Shown here: positions 25,874 through 33,165 of the stretch, piece after piece | Numbering within the stretch: the first letter of the stretch is position 1 | Layout of the letters: the number at the start of each line of letters is the position of its first letter | Assembly (NCBI GenBank): GCA_046758865.1 | Contig: JBHIBD010000008.1 | Span: 1-45,400, forward strand | DNA from: JBHIBD01 sp046758865 | GTDB lineage: Bacteria > Planctomycetota > Brocadiia > Brocadiales > Bathyanammoxibiaceae | Reading direction: 5' to 3' | Length of the DNA stretch: 45,400 nucleotides | Position numbers and translations under genes: made by a program | The notes under the pieces: model-generated | The model's database searches: none | What the model was told of the DNA's origin: nothing | What the model saw: only the letters and a program-made list of their open reading frames with translations

Positions 25874-26632
25874 GTGATTCTAGTCATGTCTGGCACTGCC
25901 GACGGCCGGCAAATAGTCCGAGAACTCCATCGGGCAGGCGCCAAGGTCCTGACCACAGTTGCAACACCCTATGGGGAGAAACTCTTTAAGGCTGCGGGAC
26001 TTGGCCACCTGTGTGTCAGGGGCAGGCTGGACGGTGATGCACTCCTAAACTTCATCGATGAGAACCAGGTGGACACCGTCATAGACGCCACACACCCATA
26101 CGCCGCAAACGCCTCCCTTAATGCAATGCAGGCCTGCGCGACAAAAAACATAAAATATATCAGGTTCCAGAGGGAAGGCACACCCCTACCAGAATCCCCC
26201 CTTATCCATACAGTAAAGAGTGTGAACGAGGCCGTAGAGGTCGCAGGAAGGCTTGGCAAGAGGGTACTACTCACTACCGGCTTTAATAGCGTCAAAGACT
26301 TCATCAGGCTAAAGGATGACAACAATCACGAACTCATAGTCCGCATCCTCCCAGTGCCCGAGCACATAAGCAGGTGCATTGAGATGGGTATTTCGCAGAG
26401 GAACATCCTGGCGCTCCAAGGCCCATTTTCAAAGGAATTTAATACAGCAAATTTCCGTGAGTTCAACATTGACGTAGTCGTCACAAAAGACGGCGGCAAA
26501 GAGGCAAAGACACTGGAAAAGATAGAGGCCTGCCTGGAATCGCAGATTCCAATAGTAATCATCCAGCGACCCAAGCTGGATTACCCCATAATGTACTCAT
26601 CTATAGATGAATTGGTGGAGGGGTTGAGCTAG
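25874..26632 (+). CDS. cbiJ: cobalt-precorrin-6A reductase (CbiJ)
   Basis: It reduces the macrocycle of cobalt-precorrin-6A with NADH/NADPH. The N-terminal MILVMSGTADGRQIVREL is the family start (GTxDGR). DATHPYAANASLNAM and YIRFQREGTP are strong CbiJ/CobK motifs; LTTGFNSVKDF and VVTKDGGKEA with a PxxxQRPxLDYP end also match. Length (252) is normal. GTG 25874 has AGAGG some 10 bases upstream. It is the last recognisable cobalamin gene in the window. Confidence 0.94.
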   Translation: MILVMSGTADGRQIVRELHRAGAKVLTTVATPYGEKLFKAAGLGHLCVRGRLDGDALLNFIDENQVDTVIDATHPYAANASLNAMQACATKNIKYIRFQREGTPLPESPLIHTVKSVNEAVEVAGRLGKRVLLTTGFNSVKDFIRLKDDNNHELIVRILPVPEHISRCIEMGISQRNILALQGPFSKEFNTANFREFNIDVVVTKDGGKEAKTLEKIEACLESQIPIVIIQRPKLDYPIMYSSIDELVEGLS

Positions 26633-26965
26633 CGAGACAGAATTATAAAAGAAATACTAGATTTTCTGGGTAGAGATGACTTAAGTATGCATGTAGGCGT
26701 ATGGGATAATATGCCTTTAGACTCCCCATTTGAACTGAAAACAAGTGATTTTATCAGCTTTGCAGAAGAAGATTTAAAGGAAGATGACGAGAAGCCACTA
26801 ATTAATGCCGAAGCGCGCCACAGACTTGAGAAACAAAAGGCAACTACAGGGGCCACCTTTACGACGGAACACAACCCCAAAAAAACATCGTCACCGTACC
26901 ATCCGATTAAAAGACTACGATTATTCGCAAAGAGGCGCATATTTTATAACGATATGTACGCATAA
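26633..26965 (+). pseudogene. fragment of an uncharacterised gene, 5' truncated and disrupted by the RAYT gene
   Basis: The frame opens immediately after the cbiJ stop (26630-26632) and reads RDRIIKEILDFLGRDDLSMH, then DSPFELKTSDFISFAEEDLK and ends in RLEKQKATTG before merging with the RAYT leader in another frame. There is no start codon before ATG 26687. It resembles, from memory, the N-terminal part of an unnamed family, so it is probably a broken host gene into which the transposase gene landed or against which it was rearranged. Confidence 0.4.
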
Positions 26966-27458
26966 CGGGAAATGTCTATTGGGAGATGTTATGGATAAGA
27001 AAGTGAGGCTATCATCTGTTGGGAAAATTGCCAAACAATTCTGGAAAGAAATACCAAAGCATTATCCACATGTCGAATTAGATGAATACATTGTTATGCC
27101 CAACCATCTGCATGGAATAATAATATTAACAAACCCTGTAGGGGCTCAAAATTTTGAGCCCCTACAAAAGAAAAACCTTGAACCCCTACGAAATAGATAT
27201 CAACGTACCATACCAAAATCGATAGGATCAATCGTGCGTGCATATAAATCTGTTGTAAAGCATTGGTGCAAAAACAATGGCCGTGTACATTTCAAATGGC
27301 AGCGCAATTATTATGAACATATTATCCGAAATGAACAGGATTTAAATGAAATAAGGGAGTACATTATCAACAATCCTCTAAAGTGGGAACTGGACGAACT
27401 GGACGAAGAGAATCCAAAAAATGTCAAATCAAAAAATGTCGTGAAATACTCTGGCTAA
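26805..27458 (+). CDS. REP-associated tyrosine transposase (RAYT, IS200-like Y1 family)
   Basis: It is a 217-residue HUH endonuclease. Family features: RTIRLKDYDYSQRGAYFITI at the front, the HUH motif in VMPNHLHGIIIL, IGSIVRAYKSVVKHWC and WQRNYYEHIIRNEQDLNEI. Either the tyrosine in RAYKS or that in NYYEHIIR may be the nucleophile; I cannot decide. Such proteins mobilise or maintain REP hairpins, which are abundant in this window. A 30-bp palindrome inside the gene encodes the loop GAQNFEPLQ. The gene is AT-rich relative to the neighbouring corrin genes. It has no IS-like terminal repeats that I could see, as is usual for RAYTs. Confidence 0.85.
   Translation: MPKRATDLRNKRQLQGPPLRRNTTPKKHRHRTIRLKDYDYSQRGAYFITICTHNGKCLLGDVMDKKVRLSSVGKIAKQFWKEIPKHYPHVELDEYIVMPNHLHGIIILTNPVGAQNFEPLQKKNLEPLRNRYQRTIPKSIGSIVRAYKSVVKHWCKNNGRVHFKWQRNYYEHIIRNEQDLNEIREYIINNPLKWELDELDEENPKNVKSKNVVKYSG
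27137..27166. repeat. perfect 30-bp palindrome inside the RAYT coding sequence
   Basis: The left arm begins TGTAGGGGCTCAAAA (27137-27151) and the right arm is its exact complement ending CCCCTACA (27152-27166). The ends TGTAG/CTACA are the same as those of the family A repeats in this window. The reading frame is preserved. Confidence 0.9.
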
Positions 27459-27539
27459 CGAACCTTCGACTATGCAAGATGGTGCCTGCCCTGAGCTACA
27501 CAACTTATAACAATTAAAAAAGCGAAGAATCTGTTCACC

Positions 27540-28337
27540 ATGCCTGAATTACCCGACGTTGAGGGTTTTAAAAGATATTTTAAAAATACCAGCCTGAATA
27601 AAAAGATTGTTGGTGTTGAATGCCCGGCTAAAGATTTAATAAAAAAGATAACCTTTGTGCGTTTTAAAGAGAAATTAATTGCAAAAAGATTCAAAAATGC
27701 CTGGCGGAGAGGAAAATTCCTAATAATAGAAATAAAAGGAATTCCTGAGAAGTTAGTAATCCATTTCGGTATGACTGGAAACCTCCATTACGTAAAGCAG
27801 GGAAAAGAACGTGGCAAAGACAGGTTTTCTCGCCTCATCTTCAAGTTTGAAAATAGTTATGAACTGCGCTGGCTGGATATGCGAAAACTGGGGAAGGTTT
27901 ATCTGGTGAAAGACCCTAAAGAAATAAAATTGATAAAAGAAATGGGACCAGAACCGCTAGGGCTTTCCAGGCCTGGATTCTTAGGGCTTTTACAAGGTCA
28001 TAAAGGAAAGAATATTAAGGCGTTTCTTCTTGACCAAAGAGATATCGCTGGGATTGGAAATATTTATTCTGATGAAATCCTGTTTAAGGCTCAAATCAAT
28101 CCCCACCGTAAGATCAAGACACTGAATTTAAAGGAAAAAGAGAAAATTTGTCAGGCAATGTCAAGGGTTTTGAAAGGAGCAATTAGGATTCAGCCCCCCT
28201 CAGGGAAATTTGGGTTATCCTGGCTACTGTCCCATCGAGGAAAAGATATGAGGTGCCCCAAAAATAAAAGTCATCAATTGAAAAGGGAGATAATTGCCAA
28301 TCGCGCTGCAACCTATTGTCCAACCTGTCAAAAATGA
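27540..28337 (+). CDS. mutM: formamidopyrimidine-DNA glycosylase (Fpg/MutM)
   Basis: It is a base-excision repair bifunctional glycosylase/AP lyase for 8-oxoguanine. MPELPDVE supplies the N-terminal proline nucleophile and E3, and K59 in WRRGKF the conserved beta-hairpin lysine. The H2TH region is DQRDIAGIGNIYSDEILF. The C-terminal zinc finger is atypical: C239 begins it, but the second cysteine of CxxC is N242 with H245 nearby; the last pair is intact in YCPTCQK. Length (265) is typical. The gene is AT-rich and flanked by the RAYT gene and repeats, so horizontal transfer is possible. Confidence 0.92.
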   Translation: MPELPDVEGFKRYFKNTSLNKKIVGVECPAKDLIKKITFVRFKEKLIAKRFKNAWRRGKFLIIEIKGIPEKLVIHFGMTGNLHYVKQGKERGKDRFSRLIFKFENSYELRWLDMRKLGKVYLVKDPKEIKLIKEMGPEPLGLSRPGFLGLLQGHKGKNIKAFLLDQRDIAGIGNIYSDEILFKAQINPHRKIKTLNLKEKEKICQAMSRVLKGAIRIQPPSGKFGLSWLLSHRGKDMRCPKNKSHQLKREIIANRAATYCPTCQK

Positions 28338-28366
28338 AACCGCGAAACCTCTCCAAAATACCCAAA

Positions 28367-28472
28367 TGTCATCTTGAGGTGTTGTAGCGGCAAAGCTCGC
28401 TTTGCTAAAGGAAGTCGAGCAAGCTCGACCACTACAAATTAGCAGAGATTCTTCGCTTCGCTCAGAATGACA
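28367..28472. repeat. family C repeat with nested family A element
   Basis: Imperfect ends TGTCATCTTGAG (28367-28378) and CTCAGAATGACA (28461-28472). Inside, TTGTAG (28382-28387) and CTACAA (28432-28437) enclose hairpins GCAAAG/CTTTGC (28390-28405) and GTCGAG/CTCGAC (28414-28429). The second family C copy is at 32718-32795, and both are followed by ATAGGGCATTG. Confidence 0.75.
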
Positions 28473-28491
28473 TAGGGCATTGAAGCCATCC

Positions 28492-28519
28492 TTGACAAAT
28501 ATCCCGCCCGTGTTAAAAT
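28492..28519 (+). promoter_or_regulatory. promoter upstream of the FmdE-like gene
   Basis: TTGACA (28492-28497), 16-bp spacer, TAAAAT (28514-28519). It begins 20 bases after the end of the family C repeat and 58 bases from the ATG at 28577. Confidence 0.6.
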
Positions 28520-28576
28520 CATAAAATCTTTTGGCCTTATTGGGTTTGTCTGTTTGTAGAGAAAGGGCTGGTCCCA

Positions 28577-29308
28577 ATGGTAAGGCTGCACAGCGCAAAA
28601 AGATTTTTGCTTGGTTTCGTAGTTTTCTTGACCTCTACGTTGTCTATGGGAGGGGCGTTAATGGCCGTTGAATCCACCAAGTTTAACAAGGCATTCTTTG
28701 ATGAGGTAGAACCCATAAAGTTGGAAGACCCCCTTGCGGTAGTGCTCGGCGCCATAGATAAAGGCGAACCGATGGTCTATACCTACGGTGATGCTGTAAG
28801 GCTAGCAGGCCATTCCTGCCCTGCCATTTCTGGTGCGTACAAACTCACACAGTTGGCGTTGAAGGAACTTTATCCGGACAAGACCCCGGTAAGGAGCGAA
28901 ATAACGGTTAAATTCAAGGGAGGGGTAGAAGATAAGGTGAACGGCCCCATATCACAGGTTATCAGCTTTATTACTGGTGCGGCTCCTGAGAGTGGCTTCA
29001 GAGGACTTGGTGCAGGAAAGTATAACAGAAAGAACCTTCTTACCTATGACGAGAATGATGCGCCCAGCCCTGATTGCATCTGCTCAGTAGTGTTTCAGCG
29101 GACAGATACGGGAAAGAAGATAGAGATAACATATTCGAACTACATGCTTCCCGCCGACCCCAGGATGGGGGAGCTTATGCCCAAAGCCGTTAGCGGGAGG
29201 GCCTCGGACAGTGAACTAAAGGAGTTTGGAGAACTGTGGCACGAGAGGATAAAGACCATCCTCTTTAATCCCCCGGAAGGTATGTTTGTTATAAAGGAAC
29301 TGAAGTAG
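28577..29308 (+). CDS. secreted FmdE-family protein
   Basis: The 243-residue protein has a signal peptide (to about residue 30, ending GGALMA). The FmdE-like domain is marked by YGDAVRLAGHSCPAISGAY, with the GHSCP motif of the formylmethanofuran dehydrogenase subunit E family. No zinc-ribbon C-terminus is seen. It is probably extracytoplasmic, unlike methanogen FmdE, and no formylmethanofuran genes are in the window, so its function is unknown. A metal- or corrin-related binding role can only be guessed. A good promoter lies at 28492-28519; the TPR gene follows 51 bp later. Confidence 0.75.
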   Translation: MVRLHSAKRFLLGFVVFLTSTLSMGGALMAVESTKFNKAFFDEVEPIKLEDPLAVVLGAIDKGEPMVYTYGDAVRLAGHSCPAISGAYKLTQLALKELYPDKTPVRSEITVKFKGGVEDKVNGPISQVISFITGAAPESGFRGLGAGKYNRKNLLTYDENDAPSPDCICSVVFQRTDTGKKIEITYSNYMLPADPRMGELMPKAVSGRASDSELKEFGELWHERIKTILFNPPEGMFVIKELK

Positions 29309-29359
29309 TTAAATGCATCGAGTAAGGCACAGGTTAACCCTGACAGATAATCCACAAAC

Positions 29360-30703
29360 ATGAACACGAAAAACATCCCTGTATTGTTAACCGTTATCGC
29401 CTCTCTGCTTTTAGGTGTAGTGCGGCCCTGTCTTGCCGAAGTTGGTGCGGAAGAAAATTTTCGTGTGGGGCTTGAACTGCTGAAAGAGGATAAGCTCGAC
29501 GAGGCAATCACACAGTTTAAAAAGGCAATTGAAAAGGAGCCCTCAAAGGCAGAATTCCATAGCAGACTTGCCCAGGCCTATAGTAAGAAAATGATGTTTA
29601 AGGAGGCTATCGAGGCATACTCGAGATGCCTCGAGCTAGACCCAACGGACGTGCAGACTCATAATAACCTCGGCGTTATCTACGATGCCCAAGACATGCC
29701 AAACGAGGCCATTGAGGAGTATAAAAAGGCAATCGAGATAAATCCCTTATATGCTGAGGCTTACAACAATATGGCCGTTGCTTACCTAAGTGGTGCAAGG
29801 CTTGAAGAGGCAACAGAGGCCCTTCAAAAGGCCCTGGAGATAGATCCCAACCACGCACAGGCCCATTACAACATAGGGATTGTTTACTCCAAGACGAGGA
29901 TGAGAGAGAAGGCCATCGAGGAGTATAAAAAGGCCATTGAGATAGACCCTAAGTACGCAGAGGCGTACAACAACCTGGGTATACTGCTGGAACAACTTGG
30001 CAAAGCCGAAGAGGCCGCTGAGCAGTGGAAGAAGGCCATAGAAGTCAGCCCTCAACACCTAGACGGCTACTACAACCTGGGGGCCTACTATTTTAACCGG
30101 GAAAGATATGAAGATGTGCTACCTCTTTGGAAGAAGCTGGTAGAGCTTGCACCAAAGGACCCCTGGTCTCATTGGAGATTGGCCGCTGTCTATGGCAGGA
30201 TGGGTATGTCTGAAGAGGCAAAGAAGGAGATGGAACTCTTTAAAGAATTGGCGCCTAAGTCGGAGGAATATAAAGAGAAAAATCCTCAATCGTCCACTAC
30301 GTCGCCGTCTTACACTTTCCAGCAACCCTCTGAATTTCCACAAGGTTCAGCCGCACGCAAATTAGCTGAATATGTTTTAGCGTGGGAGAATCAAGATTGG
30401 GACAAAATGGCTAAGTTTGCCCAAAAAACCTGGCTTAGTAACGAAACAGACCCCGCAGGACTATTGGAAACATGGTATAATTTTAAAACTCTAAAAGGAT
30501 TTGAAATCACAAATGTGAAAAAAGTCAGCGAAGTTACTAATGATATAACATTCATTGTACAGTATAAAGCCATAAACAATGGGATTTCAAAGAAACAAAT
30601 TACAGCCAGAGTTATAAAAGAAACTGCCTCTTATACACCCAGCGAGCAAGGGGAATGGAGAGTAAATCCTATCTCAGCTCTTCAAGAGAAAGATGTTAAT
30701 TAG
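29360..30703 (+). CDS. secreted TPR-repeat protein
   Basis: It is 447 residues with a signal peptide (cleavage near CLA-E, residue 27). About eight tandem TPR units span roughly 31-302, with the canonical AEAYNNLGI and EEAIEEYKKAIEINP pattern. A Ser/Thr/Pro linker (300-330) follows, then a C-terminal domain (about 335-440) with ENQDWDKMAKFAQKTW, resembling NTF2-like folds. It is likely a periplasmic scaffold. The last third of the gene is more AT-rich. ATG 29360 has only a weak ribosome site. Confidence 0.85.
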   Translation: MNTKNIPVLLTVIASLLLGVVRPCLAEVGAEENFRVGLELLKEDKLDEAITQFKKAIEKEPSKAEFHSRLAQAYSKKMMFKEAIEAYSRCLELDPTDVQTHNNLGVIYDAQDMPNEAIEEYKKAIEINPLYAEAYNNMAVAYLSGARLEEATEALQKALEIDPNHAQAHYNIGIVYSKTRMREKAIEEYKKAIEIDPKYAEAYNNLGILLEQLGKAEEAAEQWKKAIEVSPQHLDGYYNLGAYYFNRERYEDVLPLWKKLVELAPKDPWSHWRLAAVYGRMGMSEEAKKEMELFKELAPKSEEYKEKNPQSSTTSPSYTFQQPSEFPQGSAARKLAEYVLAWENQDWDKMAKFAQKTWLSNETDPAGLLETWYNFKTLKGFEITNVKKVSEVTNDITFIVQYKAINNGISKKQITARVIKETASYTPSEQGEWRVNPISALQEKDVN

Positions 30704-30763
30704 AATTTAAAGAATTGAGGTCTCTGAAAAATACCGAAAGAATGCATAACAATGCTCCCGGTC

Positions 30764-30920
30764 GTCATTGCGAGCGAAGCGAAGCAATCTCATGTTTTCT
30801 GGTTAAAATCACTTACGAGATTGTTCGCCAAAAAGACAGGCGAATCTGCCTCAGGCACGACTTCGTCACTTCCGCTCCTCGGTATCCTTAGCCGTAGGCG
30901 ACGGAATACCTCGCAATGAC
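30764..30920. repeat. MITE-like repeat (family B, copy 2)
   Basis: GTCATTGCGAG (30764-30774) and CTCGCAATGAC (30910-30920) are perfect inverted ends. The right half (CTCCTCGGTATCCTTAG and GGCGACGGAATAC) recurs in copy 3 at 42406-42512. Most of 30704-30970 is this element. Confidence 0.85.
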
Positions 30921-30970
30921 AGCTTTTTCTATGTTCTGCAGAGAACTTGAAATATAAATCAACGGGCAAA

Positions 30971-31477
30971 ATGACCAAAATTACTATCATCAAAGGAGAC
31001 ATTACAAAACAGGCCGTGGACGCCATTGTAAATGCCGCCAATAAGACCCTCCTTGGCGGCGGAGGCGTTGACGGGGCGATTCATCGGGCAGCCGGGCCGG
31101 AATTGCTTGGGGAATGCAAAACACTTGGAGGCTGTGAGACAGGCGAGGCAAAAATCACCAAGGGCTATCGTCTGCCTGCTAAGTATGTGATACATACCGT
31201 CGGCCCTATTTACGGCCGGGAAGGGGGGAAGGAGGCAGAACTTCTAGCTAATTGTTACACAAATAGTCTTTCTTTGGCCAAAAAGCACCACATCAAGACT
31301 ATCGCCTTTCCTGCCATTTCTACAGGGGTATATGGCTACCCAAAGGAGGAGGCGGCGAAAATCGTATTTAAAACCGTCAAGGATTTTATTACTAAAGACG
31401 ACTCTCTTGAAGAAATTCGCTTCATACTGTTTTCCGACAGTGATTCAAAGTTGTATGAGAAAATTTTCAAGGAATAG
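30971..31477 (+). CDS. macro-domain protein (O-acetyl-ADP-ribose deacetylase type)
   Basis: The product binds and hydrolyses ADP-ribose derivatives. It carries KGDITKQAVDAIVNAAN, the phosphate loop GGGGVDGAIH, the ITKGYRLPAKYVIHTVGP segment and FPAISTGVYGYP. Its 168 residues match YmdB-type MacroD proteins. A TTG at 30947 would add 8 residues; ATG 30971 begins the conserved sequence MTKITIIKGDI. It stands between repeats with no operon partner. Together with the DraG-type gene at 17503 it is the second ADP-ribose enzyme in the window. Confidence 0.92.
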   Translation: MTKITIIKGDITKQAVDAIVNAANKTLLGGGGVDGAIHRAAGPELLGECKTLGGCETGEAKITKGYRLPAKYVIHTVGPIYGREGGKEAELLANCYTNSLSLAKKHHIKTIAFPAISTGVYGYPKEEAAKIVFKTVKDFITKDDSLEEIRFILFSDSDSKLYEKIFKE

Positions 31478-31521
31478 AAGCGTATGGGCAGGGTTACCCC
31501 CCACCCATTACACCTGGGCAA

Positions 31522-32631
31522 TTAGAGGTTAAGGGTGCCATGCAGTCTTTTCAGGGCCCCAAATTTCTCTGACCTCCCCAACCGGCTTCTCTTTATTCCA
31601 GCTTCCAACACCTCAACCGTTTTGTCGTATGTTTCCCTATCTACGGGGTACGGATACCCGTCCTTGCCCCCATGTGCAAAGCTGAAGCGTGCGGGGTCAC
31701 GAACAGAGGTTTTAGTACCATATATCAGCTCAGAGACAAGTGCCAGTGCCCTTATTGTCTTAGGGCCTACGCCCTGTATGGCCAATAACCCCTCAAAACT
31801 GTCAGGGCCACGTTGGTGTGCGTTCAGCAGGATTCTTTCCAGGCGCTTTGTGTCGTAATCCACCTGATAGATGGGGTGTCGGGTAGGCATATCCAAGGCC
31901 CCCGCTGGCTTAACCAAGTGCCTCTCAGCTAAAAATTTTAGGTCTTTCAAGAGGACATCAATATCTGACGACACCAGTTGCGAACTCATCTCCCTGGATT
32001 TGCGGCTCTCTCTTGCCGTCATATCGAGGACCTCTGCCTCAGACTGGGCACAGATTGCACTATGGGGCTCTTCCACAAGATTACCAATACGACTGGAAAG
32101 CCAATGATAGCGGCGGGCCGTCCGCCTCTCCTCGTTCATCCCCTGCTGGATTACGGCCCATGACCCCCGTTCGGTAAAGGCGATGTTATGGTGATATATC
32201 TGGTGGCCGTCCTGCAACGCAGCATTATCCACCTTTGCACTCATCCTGCTGCTATAAACCAGCCCTTCTATTGTGCCGTTGGACAGGGACAATTTGTCTC
32301 CCCAATCCCTGAGCTCGTCGGGTGTCTTACGGGACGTTTTGCCCTTTCCACCGCAAATGAATATACCAAGCTCTTTCTCACGGCCCCTCAGGCCCTCCTT
32401 CAGTGCGCCCAGGGTAGTAGTGGTCAATCCGCTCGAGTGCCAGTCAAACCCCAGCACGCAGCCAAAGGACTGGAACCAAAAGGGGTCGGAGAGTTTTACC
32501 AACATCTCTTCCGGGCCCGACTCCTCAACGATAACGGTGGATATGCCCGCTGCCAGCCGTGTCATCCTCTGGAACAGCCAGCGAGGTGCCTTCCCATGGT
32601 GGAGTGGCAGATTAGCAACACCGGTTCTCAT
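31522..32631 (-). CDS. DUF763-family protein
   Basis: The product of about 369 residues starts with the family motif RTGVANLPLHHGKAPRWLF. GFDWHSSGLTTTTLGALKEG and ICGGKGKTSRKTP follow. Near the C-terminus GLLAIQGVGPKTIRALALVSE is a helix-hairpin-helix motif, suggesting DNA binding. DUF763 proteins occur in many thermophiles and planctomycete-like bacteria; their function is not established. ATG 32631 is used; a TTG at 32637 is the outer limit. It is convergent with the macro-domain gene. Confidence 0.85.
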   Translation of the reverse strand: MRTGVANLPLHHGKAPRWLFQRMTRLAAGISTVIVEESGPEEMLVKLSDPFWFQSFGCVLGFDWHSSGLTTTTLGALKEGLRGREKELGIFICGGKGKTSRKTPDELRDWGDKLSLSNGTIEGLVYSSRMSAKVDNAALQDGHQIYHHNIAFTERGSWAVIQQGMNEERRTARRYHWLSSRIGNLVEEPHSAICAQSEAEVLDMTARESRKSREMSSQLVSSDIDVLLKDLKFLAERHLVKPAGALDMPTRHPIYQVDYDTKRLERILLNAHQRGPDSFEGLLAIQGVGPKTIRALALVSELIYGTKTSVRDPARFSFAHGGKDGYPYPVDRETYDKTVEVLEAGIKRSRLGRSEKFGALKRLHGTLNL

Positions 32632-32717
32632 TAACAATAAGCCTATACGCTAAAAGCCTTTAACGCTCTATGTTCTTGTCACTTATTATATAACGAAACC
32701 TGTTAAAATACATACAA

Positions 32718-32795
32718 TGCCATCCTTAGCCGCCGAAGGTAACGAAGGATCCCATCTCGCTAGCCACGAGATTCTTCGCTTCGCTCAGAATGACA
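32718..32795. repeat. family C repeat, copy 2
   Basis: Degenerate left end TGCCATCCTTAG (32718-32729) and right end CTCAGAATGACA (32784-32795), with GATTCTTCGCTTCGCTCAGA shared with the copy at 28367-28472. Part of the 533-bp gene-free stretch 32632-33164, which consists almost wholly of repeats. Confidence 0.7.
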
Positions 32796-32858
32796 TAGGG
32801 CATTGTGGCAATTTTTGCAGTGGCCCTAAATAATAATATAATACCCAATCAGGGTGCC

Positions 32859-32938
32859 GCGGGGCTTCAGCCCTGCGTTACACCTAAATGTAGCGTGCGA
32901 GTTTATCTCGCACGTGCGACACAAGGTCGCACGCTACA
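32859..32938. repeat. hairpin and family A element, copy 3
   Basis: The hairpin GCGGGGCT/AGCCCTGC spans about 32859-32876. The family A element follows: ends TGTAGCG (32889-32895) and CGCTACA (32932-32938) enclosing perfect hairpins CGTGCGAG/CTCGCACG (32894-32914) and CGTGCGAC/GTCGCACG (32913-32933). It is nearly identical to the copy at 19926-19969. Confidence 0.85.
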
Positions 32939-32979
32939 CTCATAATGCAGTTGAGAAACAAGCTGGATGCAGCCATCCG

Positions 32980-33035
32980 CCTCTAGCATAACCCTGTGCC
33001 ACACACCAGGGCTAAAGCCCTAGGCCACCCGCCTT
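32980..33035. repeat. 19-base motif and AGGGCTAAAGCCCT hairpin
   Basis: CCTCTAGCATAACCCTGTG (32980-32998) recurs with two changes at 7905-7923. It is followed by the palindrome AGGGCTAAAGCCCT and GGCCACCCGCC; a diverged copy of the latter (AGGCTAAAGCCATGGGCCAC) lies at 33995-34014. Confidence 0.55.
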
Positions 33036-33101
33036 TAACGCTTCTATTTTAACATAAATTGCAGGGTGCGTTTCAATACACCAACATTGCCGAAAATCAA
33101 C

Positions 33102-33165
33102 GGTAGACAACGAAGTTTTACTTCGTTGAAGGAAACATCAACGACCCTAAAGGTCGTTGTCTACC
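33102..33165. repeat. two-hairpin element with GGTAG...CTACC ends
   Basis: Perfect 12-bp outer arms GGTAGACAACGA (33102-33113) and TCGTTGTCTACC (33154-33165) enclose hairpins CAACGAAG/CTTCGTTG (33108-33128) and CAACGACC/GGTCGTTG (33139-33159). The architecture equals family A with different sequence. Its right end abuts the stop codon of the next (minus) gene. Confidence 0.85.

Noticed and set aside
25686..25877. Short ORF between cbiH and cbiJ
   Set aside because: It encodes the GC-rich palindromic repeat cluster only.
25731..33165. CRISPR array
   Set aside because: Repeats are dispersed hairpins without regular spacing or unique spacers, and no cas genes are present.
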